Below are positions 17,241 to 26,467 of a stretch of DNA of 64,000 bases, one piece after another. Source of the DNA: CAYZIB01 sp964478425 (lineage in GTDB: Bacteria; Bacillota_I; Bacilli_A; Acholeplasmatales; WRBM01). How positions within the stretch are numbered: the stretch's first letter is position 1; each line of letters opens with the position of its first letter. The stretch is from assembly GCA_964478425.1 (NCBI GenBank), contig CAYZIB010000005.1, positions 1-64,000 of the forward strand. The letters run 5' to 3'. A program made the translations under genes and the position numbers. The notes beneath the pieces are model-generated. The model did not search any database, was not told the origin of the DNA, and saw only the letters and a program-made list of their open reading frames with translations.

Positions 17241-17255
17241 TGTAAAACGCTTTCA
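17241..17255 (+). promoter_or_regulatory. cre-like operator 2 upstream of opp
   Basis: TGTAAAACGCTTTCA resembles a cre site with one extra base in the left half. It lies 23 bp upstream of the -35 box. An upstream position fits activation, or looping with operator 1. Confidence 0.5.
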
Positions 17256-17277
17256 TAACAAAATAAATATTTTTTTC

Positions 17278-17306
17278 TTGCCAACATTAATTACCTGTGA
17301 TATAAT
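17278..17306 (+). promoter_or_regulatory. Promoter of the opp operon
   Basis: TTGCCA (17278-17283), 17-bp spacer, TATAAT (17301-17306) with TGA extension. It lies 34 bp upstream of the oppA ATG. Confidence 0.85.
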
Positions 17307-17340
17307 TTACGAAAATTTTTTGAAAGGGAAGGAAAAATTT

Positions 17341-19839
17341 ATGAAATTTAAAAAAATATTTACAGTAGTTTTATTAGCGGCTGTTGTTAGTTTAGCTTGT
17401 GGATGTAAAAGAACACCTAAAGATGAAGCTAAATATACATATCGTTCTACAATAGCTGTTGAACCTTCAGATTTTAACCCTCATACTTGGGAAAATAATT
17501 CTGACTCAGTTATAAGTGGTTATGCTGAAATTGGATTTATTGAACCAGTTTATGATACAGAAAAAAATGATGGTTCATACACATGGGCATATGAAATGGC
17601 AACTGCCATTGAAGATTATACAAGTTCTGCAACAGCAGAAGAAAAAGCAAAATGGGGTATTGGTGCAGATGAAACATCTGGTCGTATGTATAAAATCTCA
17701 TTAAATAAAAATGCTAAATGGGCAAATGGGGTAGCAATTAATGCTGATACATATGTTTATTCAATGCAACAATTATTAAACCCTAAAATGCATAATTATA
17801 GAGCTAATAACTTTATAAGTGGTGATTCTTCAATTGTTGGAGCAAATGATTATTATTGGGGTGGTTGTACAACATTTGTTACACTTGATGAAAATCCTTC
17901 ATTTGGTGTTCAAGGTACAGGAGTTTATTTAGATGTTGCGGCTTTAATGTCTGCTGGATTTGGATTAGCACCAGAAGATGTTAAAGGATCAAGATATGAT
18001 TCATATTTAAAATATACTGATGCTAGTGGAAATGATGTATATATCTATGATACATATAGTAAATTATTTGAAGAAGACGGTAGGGTTGAATTAACAAGCG
18101 AATTATTAACTCAATTCTTTGATGATTTTGCTAAAACACCATTCTATGCAGCTATGGGTATGGAATGGCCTAGTGTAAGTACTGTTTTAGAAGTTACAAG
18201 CAAAACAACTGAATTAACAGAAGCTGACTTAAATGCATTAGGTGATGCAATTTATGTATTATCTGTTCCTTATACTTATGATGAAGTAGAATATGATGGG
18301 AATGTTGGATTATATAAAGTTGATGAATATACAATTATGTATGTTTTAAATGATTATTATTCTGAATTCTATTTTAAAATGAGTATGAGTTCTACATGGT
18401 TAGTTTATGAACCATTATATGAAGCAGGTAAGAAAACAACTGGTGATGTAGTAACTACTAACTATGGAACAAGTGTTGATACATATATGTCATATGGGCC
18501 ATATAAATTTAGTTCATATGAAGTTGGTAAACAATTAAAATTTACTAGAAATAATAATTGGTATGGATATACTGATGGTAATCACGAAGGACAATATCAA
18601 ACTGATGCGATTGTATTAGATGTTGTTAGTGAACATGCAACAGCATTATTAGGATTCCAACAAGGTTTATATGATGATGTAACATTAGACTCAGTTGATA
18701 TGCAAAAATTTGGTAACAGTGAATGGTTAACTGTTGTTAATACAACATATACTTGGCGTTTAGCATTCAATACTGACTTAGAAACATTGAAAAAACTTGA
18801 AGGAAGTTCAGGAAATAATAAACAAGTATTAGCTAATATTAATTTTAGAAATGCATTTAGTTTAGCAATCGATAGACAAAAATTCGTTAATGAAGCAGTA
18901 GGTGCTGGAAGCCCTGCATATGCATTAATTAATAGTTTATATATGTACGATGTTGAAAATAATCCAAATTCAGTTTATAGATATTCAGAAGCTGCTATGG
19001 AAGCAATTTGTAGTATGTATGGAATCGAATATGGTGAAGGTAAAACATATAAAACATTAAGAGAAGCTTATGATGCTATTACAGGTTACGATTTAGATGA
19101 AGCAAGAAGATTAATGCAAGTAGCATATGAAGAATGTATTACTAATGGTACATATACTGATGGTCAACCAATTGTATTAAGCTTAGTTGTTACATCACGT
19201 GATGCAATCAGTGAAGCAGCAAGAAAAAATGCAACTGTTCTTGATGCATTCTTAAAAGAAGCAGTAAAAGGAACTGGATTTGAAAAAGGTGGAATTACAT
19301 TAGAACCAATTAACTTAAGTGATTATTACAATCAAATGTTAGATGGTGCATGTGAAATGATCTTTGCTGCATGGGGTGGTGCTGTTTACTGGCCATATAA
19401 TACTATTAAATGTTATGTAAATGATGCAGCTGCAACTACTAAAGTACATGAAGGTGCATGTTGGGATCCATTTAAAGTAAATTTAACTATGACATTAGAT
19501 TTTAATGAAGATGGTGAAATTACTGAAGATGAAACAATTACTATGACATATAATAAATGGGGTCAAGAATTAACAAGCGGTAAATATGCTAATAGTTCAT
19601 TTGAATTAAAAAATCAAATCATGGCTGAATTAGAAAAAGGAGTATTAAGTTTCTACTATACAATTCCTCTATACTGTGATGCTGATACATCATTAAATTC
19701 TAAGCGTTTAAATTATATAGCTGATGAATATAATATTATGTATGGTTTCGGTGGATTAAGATATTTAACTTATTCACATACAGATGCTGAATGGAAAGCA
19801 TATGTAAAAAGCCAAGGCGGAACATTAAATTACGAATAA
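17341..19839 (+). CDS. oppA: Oligopeptide-binding lipoprotein OppA
   Basis: Family 5 solute-binding protein (SBP_bac_5) that captures peptides outside the membrane for OppBCDF. The ATG at 17341 follows AAGGGAAGGA; the longer open frame reaches back through the promoter and is rejected. Signal peptide and lipobox LACG-Cys (residue about 22) are clear. Family segments include the early KWANGVAINADTYVYSMQQLLNP and VSEHATALLGFQQGLYDDV. The 832 residues greatly exceed the usual 530-600, with extra material around residues 150-330. Codon use is less AT-biased than neighbours, consistent with high expression. First gene of a six-gene operon. Confidence 0.92.
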   Translation: MKFKKIFTVVLLAAVVSLACGCKRTPKDEAKYTYRSTIAVEPSDFNPHTWENNSDSVISGYAEIGFIEPVYDTEKNDGSYTWAYEMATAIEDYTSSATAEEKAKWGIGADETSGRMYKISLNKNAKWANGVAINADTYVYSMQQLLNPKMHNYRANNFISGDSSIVGANDYYWGGCTTFVTLDENPSFGVQGTGVYLDVAALMSAGFGLAPEDVKGSRYDSYLKYTDASGNDVYIYDTYSKLFEEDGRVELTSELLTQFFDDFAKTPFYAAMGMEWPSVSTVLEVTSKTTELTEADLNALGDAIYVLSVPYTYDEVEYDGNVGLYKVDEYTIMYVLNDYYSEFYFKMSMSSTWLVYEPLYEAGKKTTGDVVTTNYGTSVDTYMSYGPYKFSSYEVGKQLKFTRNNNWYGYTDGNHEGQYQTDAIVLDVVSEHATALLGFQQGLYDDVTLDSVDMQKFGNSEWLTVVNTTYTWRLAFNTDLETLKKLEGSSGNNKQVLANINFRNAFSLAIDRQKFVNEAVGAGSPAYALINSLYMYDVENNPNSVYRYSEAAMEAICSMYGIEYGEGKTYKTLREAYDAITGYDLDEARRLMQVAYEECITNGTYTDGQPIVLSLVVTSRDAISEAARKNATVLDAFLKEAVKGTGFEKGGITLEPINLSDYYNQMLDGACEMIFAAWGGAVYWPYNTIKCYVNDAAATTKVHEGACWDPFKVNLTMTLDFNEDGEITEDETITMTYNKWGQELTSGKYANSSFELKNQIMAELEKGVLSFYYTIPLYCDADTSLNSKRLNYIADEYNIMYGFGGLRYLTYSHTDAEWKAYVKSQGGTLNYE

Positions 19840-19857
19840 TATTTAAAAAATTATAAA

Positions 19858-19884
19858 GGAGATGTGATTTTATATCACACCTCC
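19858..19884 (+). other. Intercistronic hairpin between oppA and oppB
   Basis: GGAG (19858-19861) and TGTGAT (19863-19868) pair with ATCACA (19874-19879) and CTCC (19881-19884) around a 5-nt loop, with one A-C mismatch. It is not followed by a proper T tract. Such stems after the binding-protein gene usually stabilise it or lower downstream expression. Confidence 0.7.
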
Positions 19885-19914
19885 AAATTTTTATGAAAGA
19901 AGTGGTATTAAAAC

Positions 19915-20877
19915 ATGTTTAAATATGTATTAAAAAGAATAGGTTTAATGTTGATGAGCTTTTTAATCATTGTTTCAATATGTTTTGTATTAATCAAATT
20001 AGTTCCAGTTACAGATGGAACTGATCAAATTAGAAACGAAACAGAAAAAGCATTAAGAGAAGCGCTTGGTTATAATAAACCAATCATTACACAATTAGGT
20101 ATTTATTTAAAAAATTTAGTTACTAAATTAGATTTAGGAATTTCATGGAAAATTCAAAGAACTACACCTGTTTCTCAAATGATTGTATCTAAACTTCCTC
20201 CAACAGTTATTATTAATATTTATTCATTAATATTATCAACACCTATTGGAATTGCTTTAGGTATATATGCAGCACTTAAAAAAAATAAATGGCAAGATCA
20301 TTTTATATCTACAATGGTAATGTTATTTGTTTCTGTGCCTTCATTTGTTTTTGCCTTTATGTTACAATATTTTATTGGATTTAAATGGCATTTATTACCT
20401 ATCCAAATGTCATCACTTTCTGATGCGGGTGGAAGTTATTTTTCATGGACAATGACAAAAAGTTTAATATTACCAGTATTAGCATTATCATTTGGATCTA
20501 TTGCTGGTTTAACAAGATTTACAAGAGCAGAATTAACTGAATCATTAACAAGTGATTATATGTTGCTTGCAAGAACAAAAGGATTAACTAATGGTCAAGC
20601 AGTTACAAGACATGCATTAAAAAATGCAATGGTACCAATTTTTCCTTCTATAATCTCTTCATTTGTATCTGTTTTATCAGGTTCATTAGTTATTGAAAAA
20701 GTATTCAGTATAAATGGAATTGGTGGATTATATATGAGATCAATTTCTGAATTAGATTATGATGTTTTTATGGGATGTAATGTATTCTATATATTTATTG
20801 GTTTAGCAGCAGCTATTGTTGTTGACTTAAGCTATGGATTCATTGACCCAAGAATAAGAATGGGGGCATCAAAATAA
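19915..20877 (+). CDS. oppB: Oligopeptide ABC transporter permease OppB
   Basis: The 320-residue permease has six TM helices and normal length. The N-terminal start FKYVLKRIGLMLMSFLIIVSI is typical. The cytoplasmic EAA loop is in LARTKGLTNGQAVTRHALKNAMVP. The C-terminal FIDPRIRMG is family-typical. Its last base is the first base of oppC (TAATG overlap), implying coupled translation of the permease pair. Confidence 0.94.
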   Translation: MFKYVLKRIGLMLMSFLIIVSICFVLIKLVPVTDGTDQIRNETEKALREALGYNKPIITQLGIYLKNLVTKLDLGISWKIQRTTPVSQMIVSKLPPTVIINIYSLILSTPIGIALGIYAALKKNKWQDHFISTMVMLFVSVPSFVFAFMLQYFIGFKWHLLPIQMSSLSDAGGSYFSWTMTKSLILPVLALSFGSIAGLTRFTRAELTESLTSDYMLLARTKGLTNGQAVTRHALKNAMVPIFPSIISSFVSVLSGSLVIEKVFSINGIGGLYMRSISELDYDVFMGCNVFYIFIGLAAAIVVDLSYGFIDPRIRMGASK

Positions 20878-22421
20878 TGGATAAAGATTATAAATTAACA
20901 AAAGAAGATTTTGAATTTGTCAATCTAAATGAAAAAATTCATGATGCTAGATTTGAAACTAAACCAATAGGTTATATGAAAGATGCATGGTTAAGATTTA
21001 AAAAGAATAAAGCATCAGTATTTGCAGCATTTATTATTTTAATAATCGTTTTATATGGTGTATTATTTCCATTTTTTTCACCATATAAATTATCAGATCA
21101 AAGAGTAGCATATAGTTATATGCGTCCAAAAAATTTAGCATTTTCTGAATTAAATGTATGGAATGGAACATATACAAAAAGAGGTACTATGGTATCTTAC
21201 GCTGAAACAGCAGGAATAGGACTTGGAACATTACATACATATGGTAATGAAAGTGTTGTATATACTATGGATGATATTAGTGATGTTAAATATAATCCAT
21301 TAGGAAAAGTAAAAAGTATTGAATATGACTTTGAAATTCAATATATGAATTATAAAGTAGATCAATATTATCAATTAGGATTTTATGAAAAACAAGTTAC
21401 AAAAGATCAATATGAACAAATTGTTGCTTGGCAAGAAGAAAGTGGAATTCAAGTTATTTACCCATTAATTAATAAAACAAATTTACCTGATTCTAAAAAA
21501 GATAATGCCAATATGTGGTATTTAGTAGACTCAAAAGGGTATCCTTTAAATAAAAATGGAAAATCTGTTAAAAAAATAGAAGATTTTAACGAATTAATAC
21601 CAAACTATTTAACTGATAGTGAAGGAAACTATGTTTATACTGAAAATAAAGGTACAAACAGTTATAACATTAGAGTTTTAAGAGTTGCTGAATATGTTTA
21701 TGAATATGGAGAAGAACCATCATTCTTACTTGGAACTGATGGTCAAGGATATGATATTGCAACAAGACTTGCATATGGTATTAGATTATCATTATTACTT
21801 GCAGTTTGTGTTTCTGCAATTAACCTTGTAATTGGTACAATTTATGGTGCTATAGAAGGATATTATGGTGGAACAATCGATTTAATCATGGAAAGAATTA
21901 GTGATATCTTAGGAAATATACCAACGATGGTTGTTATTACTTTGTTTAATATTTATTTTGTTGAAACCAATAAAGTTTCACCTGCAGTGTCATTTATTTT
22001 AGCATTCATTGCAACAGGATGGTTAGGTACAGCATATAGAGTTCGTACTCAATTTTATAGATTTAAAGGTCAAGAATATGTGTTAGCCTCTAGAACATTA
22101 GGTGCTAAAGATACTAGATTAATGTTTAAACACATTTTCCCTAACTCATTAGGTACAATAATTACATCATCTGTATTAGTAATTCCAGGAGTTATATTTA
22201 GTGAAACATCATTATCTTATTTGGGTATAATCGATTTAAATGGACCAAACGCTACTTCACTTGGTACATTACTTGCTTCAGGACAACAAAAACTAGAAAG
22301 CTATCCACATGTTATTTTATGGCCTGCAATAATAATTTCATTATTAATGCTTTCATTTAACTTGTTTGGTAATGGGTTAAGAGATGCATTTAACCCATCA
22401 TTGAGAGGAGTTGACGAATAA
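20877..22421 (+). CDS. oppC: Oligopeptide ABC transporter permease OppC with a large extracytoplasmic insertion
   Basis: TM1 (about residues 45-68, ASVFAAFIILIIVLYGVLFPF) is followed by about 200 extra residues before the conserved FLLGTDGQGYDIATRLAYGIRLSLL. The EAA loop SRTLGAKDTRLMFKHIFPNSLG and the C-terminal GNGLRDAFNPSLRG are normal. The protein has 514 residues against a usual 300-340. By topology the insertion faces outside, beside the also enlarged OppA. Its stop overlaps the oppD start by 1 nt. Confidence 0.92.
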   Translation: MDKDYKLTKEDFEFVNLNEKIHDARFETKPIGYMKDAWLRFKKNKASVFAAFIILIIVLYGVLFPFFSPYKLSDQRVAYSYMRPKNLAFSELNVWNGTYTKRGTMVSYAETAGIGLGTLHTYGNESVVYTMDDISDVKYNPLGKVKSIEYDFEIQYMNYKVDQYYQLGFYEKQVTKDQYEQIVAWQEESGIQVIYPLINKTNLPDSKKDNANMWYLVDSKGYPLNKNGKSVKKIEDFNELIPNYLTDSEGNYVYTENKGTNSYNIRVLRVAEYVYEYGEEPSFLLGTDGQGYDIATRLAYGIRLSLLLAVCVSAINLVIGTIYGAIEGYYGGTIDLIMERISDILGNIPTMVVITLFNIYFVETNKVSPAVSFILAFIATGWLGTAYRVRTQFYRFKGQEYVLASRTLGAKDTRLMFKHIFPNSLGTIITSSVLVIPGVIFSETSLSYLGIIDLNGPNATSLGTLLASGQQKLESYPHVILWPAIIISLLMLSFNLFGNGLRDAFNPSLRGVDE

Positions 22422-24595
22422 TGGCTGATAAAAAAATGAAATTACAAGTTAATGATTTAAAAATTTCATTTAGAACTAACAATGGTCGTGTACAAGCAGT
22501 AAGAAATATTTCATTTGATTTATTTGAAGGAGAAACTTTAGCTATTGTTGGTGAATCAGGAAGTGGTAAATCAGTCACTTCTCGTGCAATTATGGGAATA
22601 CTTGCTCCAAATGCAATTGTTGAAAGTGGAGAAATCTTATATGATGGAAAAGATTTAATGCAAATAACAGAAGATGATTTCCATTCATTAAGAGGAGACA
22701 AAATATCAATGGTTTTCCAAGATCCATTATCAAGTTTAAATCCAATTGTTAAAATTGGAAAACAATTAACTGAAGCAATGATCTTGAAAAATAAATTAAC
22801 AAGAAAAGAAAATAGTGTTAAATTAAAAAATGCATTTAAAATCTTAGAAGAAAACATGATTGAAGTATTAGGACCAAAAGATCCTAATACAATAAAAAAA
22901 GTCAAAAATGATATAAGTGAATTCAAATTATTTGTTAATAAATATATTGAATTACAAAATGCTTATAATGATTCAATAGAAATGTTAGGTTATGCAAAAA
23001 AAGACCTTACAAATGTTAAATTATTATTAGAAAAGAAAGTAAAAACAAATTTATTAAAATCATTAGTTTCAGCTAATAAATTTATTTTAAGCAGTAAAAA
23101 TAAATATACATTAGATGAAACAACAGCAAACAAATACGATTTATTAAATATAATAGCTAACGTACAAAAAGATGATTTTAATTTTGATGAAGCATATGAT
23201 ACAATTTCTAATTTATTATCTGATGTATCTGATGCTTTAAATAAAGTTTCACCAAATTTCTTTTCATTAGGTTATTATTTAGTAAAAAATAATAATCAAG
23301 AACCTAATTTTACTGATGTAAATGAAATGAATGCATATAATAGAAAATATTTAGATGATAATTTTATGCTTGAATTTATTTCAGATTTAGAAAAAGGTGT
23401 AAGAAATGTATTTGATACAAAAAATGAAGCTAAAAAAGAAGCAATTGTTAAATTAGAAGATGTATTATCTTATATTAAAAATAATAAAACTCTAAATAAA
23501 AAAGAAGCAAATACAATTTTTAATGAATTATATAAATATGTTAATAAATGTAATAATTCTTTAAGAATCGGTAAAGACACTTTTACAACAACATTTGAAC
23601 CAACTATAAGAAAAAATTTAGATTTATATTTTAATTCAGATAAATTAAATGCTGAAAATAAAAAGAAATATAATAAAGAAAAAGCTAAATTTGATAAAAT
23701 AGTTTCTAAAGGTAAAAAACCTTCATATTCAGTTGCAGAACCAAATTATTTAGATGAAAATATTATTAAATTTAATATTAAAAGAATTATTAATAAATTA
23801 ATTGATAGTTATAAAAATGATATTACAAATTATGAACATTTTAATTCTCATGATTATACAATTTCAATTATTGATTATTTAAAAGAATTATCAGGAAATA
23901 CTGTATATAAAGTATCAAGAAGAAGCGCAAAAGAACGTGCATTAATTTTAATGGAAGAAGTAGGTATTCCAGAACCAGAAAAAAGATATAATCAATATCC
24001 GTTCCAATTTTCTGGAGGTATGCGTCAAAGAATAGTTATTGCAATTGCTTTATCAGCAAACCCTGATGTATTAATTTGTGATGAACCAACAACAGCACTT
24101 GATGTTACTATTCAAGCACAAATTCTAGAATTAATAAATAAACTTAAAAAAGAACGTAATTTATCAATCATATTTATTACTCACGATTTAGGAGTAGTTG
24201 CTAATATGGCTGATAGAATAGCTGTTATGTATGCAGGTAAAATTGTTGAATACGGTTTAAAAGAAGAATTATTCTACGATCCTAAACATCCTTATACATG
24301 GGCTTTACTTGCATCAATGCCAGACTTAGAAACAAAAGAAAAATTATCTCCTATCCCAGGTACACCTCCAAATATGATTTACCCACCAAAAGGTGATGCA
24401 TTTGCTGCAAGAAACAAATATGCTTTAAAAATTGATTTTGAAAAGCAACCACCTTTATTTAAGGTTACAGATACACACTATGCAGCAACTTGGTTATTAC
24501 ATCCAGATGCACCTAAAACAACACCACCAACAATCGTTACAGAAAGAATAAATCGAATGATTAATGAAGAAAAGGAAGTAAAAGATAATGAATAA
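22421..24595 (+). CDS. oppD: Oligopeptide ABC transporter ATPase OppD with a ~360-residue insertion
   Basis: Walker A GESGSGKS (44-51) and the Q-loop FQDP (99-102) are separated from the signature FSGGMRQR (530-537) by about 430 residues, where about 60 is normal. The extra 360 residues (about 130-490) are Lys/Asn/Glu-rich and mostly helical in appearance, without known motifs. Walker B VLICDEPTTALD, H-loop ITHD and the C-terminal TPPNMIYPP substrate/regulatory segment are intact, so it should be active. The insertion sits in the helical subdomain that contacts the permease. Overlaps oppF by 8 nt. Confidence 0.92.
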   Translation: MADKKMKLQVNDLKISFRTNNGRVQAVRNISFDLFEGETLAIVGESGSGKSVTSRAIMGILAPNAIVESGEILYDGKDLMQITEDDFHSLRGDKISMVFQDPLSSLNPIVKIGKQLTEAMILKNKLTRKENSVKLKNAFKILEENMIEVLGPKDPNTIKKVKNDISEFKLFVNKYIELQNAYNDSIEMLGYAKKDLTNVKLLLEKKVKTNLLKSLVSANKFILSSKNKYTLDETTANKYDLLNIIANVQKDDFNFDEAYDTISNLLSDVSDALNKVSPNFFSLGYYLVKNNNQEPNFTDVNEMNAYNRKYLDDNFMLEFISDLEKGVRNVFDTKNEAKKEAIVKLEDVLSYIKNNKTLNKKEANTIFNELYKYVNKCNNSLRIGKDTFTTTFEPTIRKNLDLYFNSDKLNAENKKKYNKEKAKFDKIVSKGKKPSYSVAEPNYLDENIIKFNIKRIINKLIDSYKNDITNYEHFNSHDYTISIIDYLKELSGNTVYKVSRRSAKERALILMEEVGIPEPEKRYNQYPFQFSGGMRQRIVIAIALSANPDVLICDEPTTALDVTIQAQILELINKLKKERNLSIIFITHDLGVVANMADRIAVMYAGKIVEYGLKEELFYDPKHPYTWALLASMPDLETKEKLSPIPGTPPNMIYPPKGDAFAARNKYALKIDFEKQPPLFKVTDTHYAATWLLHPDAPKTTPPTIVTERINRMINEEKEVKDNE

Positions 24596-25820
24596 TAATG
24601 AAAAAATTCTTGAAGTCCAAAATTTAAAACAATATTTTAAAATTGGAGGCAGCTATATAAAAGCTGTTGATGATGTATCATTCGATATATATAAAGGTGA
24701 AGTTTTTGGAATAGTTGGTGAATCAGGATGTGGTAAAACTACAACCGGTAGATCAATTATTAGATTATATGAACCATCAAGTGGTGTAGTTCGTTTTAAA
24801 GGACAAATTATATCATCTGGAGTGATGGATATTAAATTAAATATTAAAAAAACTAAAAAAGAAAAAAATAACGCATTAAAATCATTAGATAAAAATTCAA
24901 CTAATTATAATGAAGAAAAAGAAGAATTATTAAAAAAATATAACTCTTTAATTCATGATTTAGAAACATCTTTATCTAATGCAAAATGGGATCAAAAACA
25001 TGGAGCTGATAAATATGTTCTTGATCAAATTAATGAAATAGAAGAAAAATATAAAGAATTATTAGCTAATTCAACTTCTAAAGAAGAAACATTAAAATTA
25101 AAAGCTAAGAAAAAAGAAGAAATAAATCTTGCTAAGAAAAATAAATTAATGAAAAAAATGCAAATGATTTTTCAAGATCCTATTGCATCATTAGATCCAA
25201 GAATGACTGTTCATGAAATTATATCTGAAGGATTAATTATTCGTGGAATAAAAGATAAAAAATATATTGATGAAAAAGTAAAAGAAGTATTAGAATTAGT
25301 AGGTCTTTTACCTGAACATGCAACAAGATATCCTCATGAATTTTCAGGAGGACAACGTCAAAGAATTGGTATAGCACGTGCAATTATTATGGAACCTGAA
25401 TTGATTATAGCTGATGAACCTATTAGTGCATTAGACGTTTCAATTCAAGCTCAAGTTATGAATTTATTAAATGAATTAAGAGAAAAAATGAATCTAACAA
25501 TCATTTTTATCGCTCATAACTTATCAGTAGTTAAATATTTTTCAGATAGAATAGCTGTTATGTACTTTGGTAAAATAGTTGAACTTGCTACATGTGAAGA
25601 ATTATTTAAAAATCCTTTACATCCATATACAAAAGCATTATTATCTGCAATCCCACTACCAGATCCAAGATATGAAGAAAAACGTAAAAGAATAGTATAT
25701 GATCCAATCTTAGCACATGATTATTCAACTGATTTACCTGAATTAAAAGAAATAACAGAAGGTCATTTTATTCATTGTAATAATCAAGAATTCGAAGCTT
25801 ATAAGAAAGAATTAAAATAA
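24588..25820 (+). CDS. oppF: Oligopeptide ABC transporter ATPase OppF with a coiled-coil insertion
   Basis: Walker A GESGCGKT (44-51), Q-loop FQDP (195-198), signature FSGGQRQRIGIARAI, Walker B LIIADEPISALD and H-loop FIAHNLSV are present. About 100 Lys/Glu-rich residues between Walker A and the Q-loop (about 80-185) look like a coiled coil and make the protein 410 residues long against about 310-330. OppD and OppF form the ATPase heterodimer. Both carrying insertions in the same region suggests that these contact each other or a shared partner. Confidence 0.92.
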   Translation: MNNNEKILEVQNLKQYFKIGGSYIKAVDDVSFDIYKGEVFGIVGESGCGKTTTGRSIIRLYEPSSGVVRFKGQIISSGVMDIKLNIKKTKKEKNNALKSLDKNSTNYNEEKEELLKKYNSLIHDLETSLSNAKWDQKHGADKYVLDQINEIEEKYKELLANSTSKEETLKLKAKKKEEINLAKKNKLMKKMQMIFQDPIASLDPRMTVHEIISEGLIIRGIKDKKYIDEKVKEVLELVGLLPEHATRYPHEFSGGQRQRIGIARAIIMEPELIIADEPISALDVSIQAQVMNLLNELREKMNLTIIFIAHNLSVVKYFSDRIAVMYFGKIVELATCEELFKNPLHPYTKALLSAIPLPDPRYEEKRKRIVYDPILAHDYSTDLPELKEITEGHFIHCNNQEFEAYKKELK

Positions 25821-26254
25821 TGTTAGAATTTTTAAATAAACATAAATCTACATTAATTTCATTTGGTGTTGGTTTAATAATATGTTTAATAATATTACTA
25901 ATTAATGGATGTTTTAAATATGAATCAACTATTGAAACTATAAAAGATTTATGCGATGGATTTTCAATCTCAGGATTTTTACTAATTAGTTTTGGACTTA
26001 TGGTTTTTATTGGTAACGAAGGAACATTTAGTATATTATCATTTGGAGTTAAAAAATTGATTTCCTTATTTACTCCTAATGTTTATACAGAAAGTTATTA
26101 TGATCATAAGAAAAAAAGAGTTGATAATAAAGCTCCATATTCTCATCTTATAATTAGTGGACTAATATTATTTTTTATAGGTATGATATTTTTAATTATA
26201 TTTAATAATATGTATGTACCTGAAACATTAAATTTAATAAAAACAATAATTTAA
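25820..26254 (+). CDS. Small membrane protein, probable DUF3899 family
   Basis: The 144-residue protein has three or four TM helices: residues about 12-29 (ISFGVGLIICLIILLING), 48-64 (ISGFLLISFGLMVFIGNEG) and 113-132. The GFSISGFLLIS...FIGNEGTFSILSFGVK pattern resembles DUF3899 proteins of Bacilli. Its ATG shares a base with the oppF stop, so it belongs to the opp operon and may be an accessory of the transporter. No catalytic motif. Confidence 0.7.
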   Translation: MLEFLNKHKSTLISFGVGLIICLIILLINGCFKYESTIETIKDLCDGFSISGFLLISFGLMVFIGNEGTFSILSFGVKKLISLFTPNVYTESYYDHKKKRVDNKAPYSHLIISGLILFFIGMIFLIIFNNMYVPETLNLIKTII

Positions 26255-26281
26255 ACCCATTTTTTGGGTTTTTATTTTTTT
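26252..26281 (+). terminator. Terminator of the opp operon
   Basis: AAACCCA, loop TTTT, TGGGTTT, then a T-rich tract to about 26281. Confidence 0.88.
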
Positions 26282-26297
26282 ATTTTAATTTAATAAA

Positions 26298-26460
26298 TTA
26301 CATTTTATTATAAATTATGCTAAAATATTAGTAGTAAAAAAATATTTCAAAACACTAATAGTTTTCAAAACTAGATTAATTAATCAAAAACATCATAAAA
26401 TATACTATATAAAAATACAATATTTTGTTTTATAAACTATTAATTAGTCGAAAAAAGGAG
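26298..26460 (+). promoter_or_regulatory. Promoter and 135-nt leader of hemW
   Basis: TTACAT (26298-26303), 17-bp spacer, TAAAAT (26321-26326) with a TGC extension. The leader is unusually long for this genome. CTAATAGTTT (26355-26364) can pair with AAACTATTA..AG (26434-26447), just before the GGAG ribosome site. GATTAATTAATC is self-complementary. I recognise no riboswitch class. Confidence 0.5.
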
Positions 26461-26467
26461 AATAATC

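Noticed and set aside
17278..17340. N-terminal extension of oppA from a TTG at 17278
   Set aside because: It would put the promoter inside the gene and hide the lipoprotein signal peptide, which begins at the ATG at 17341.
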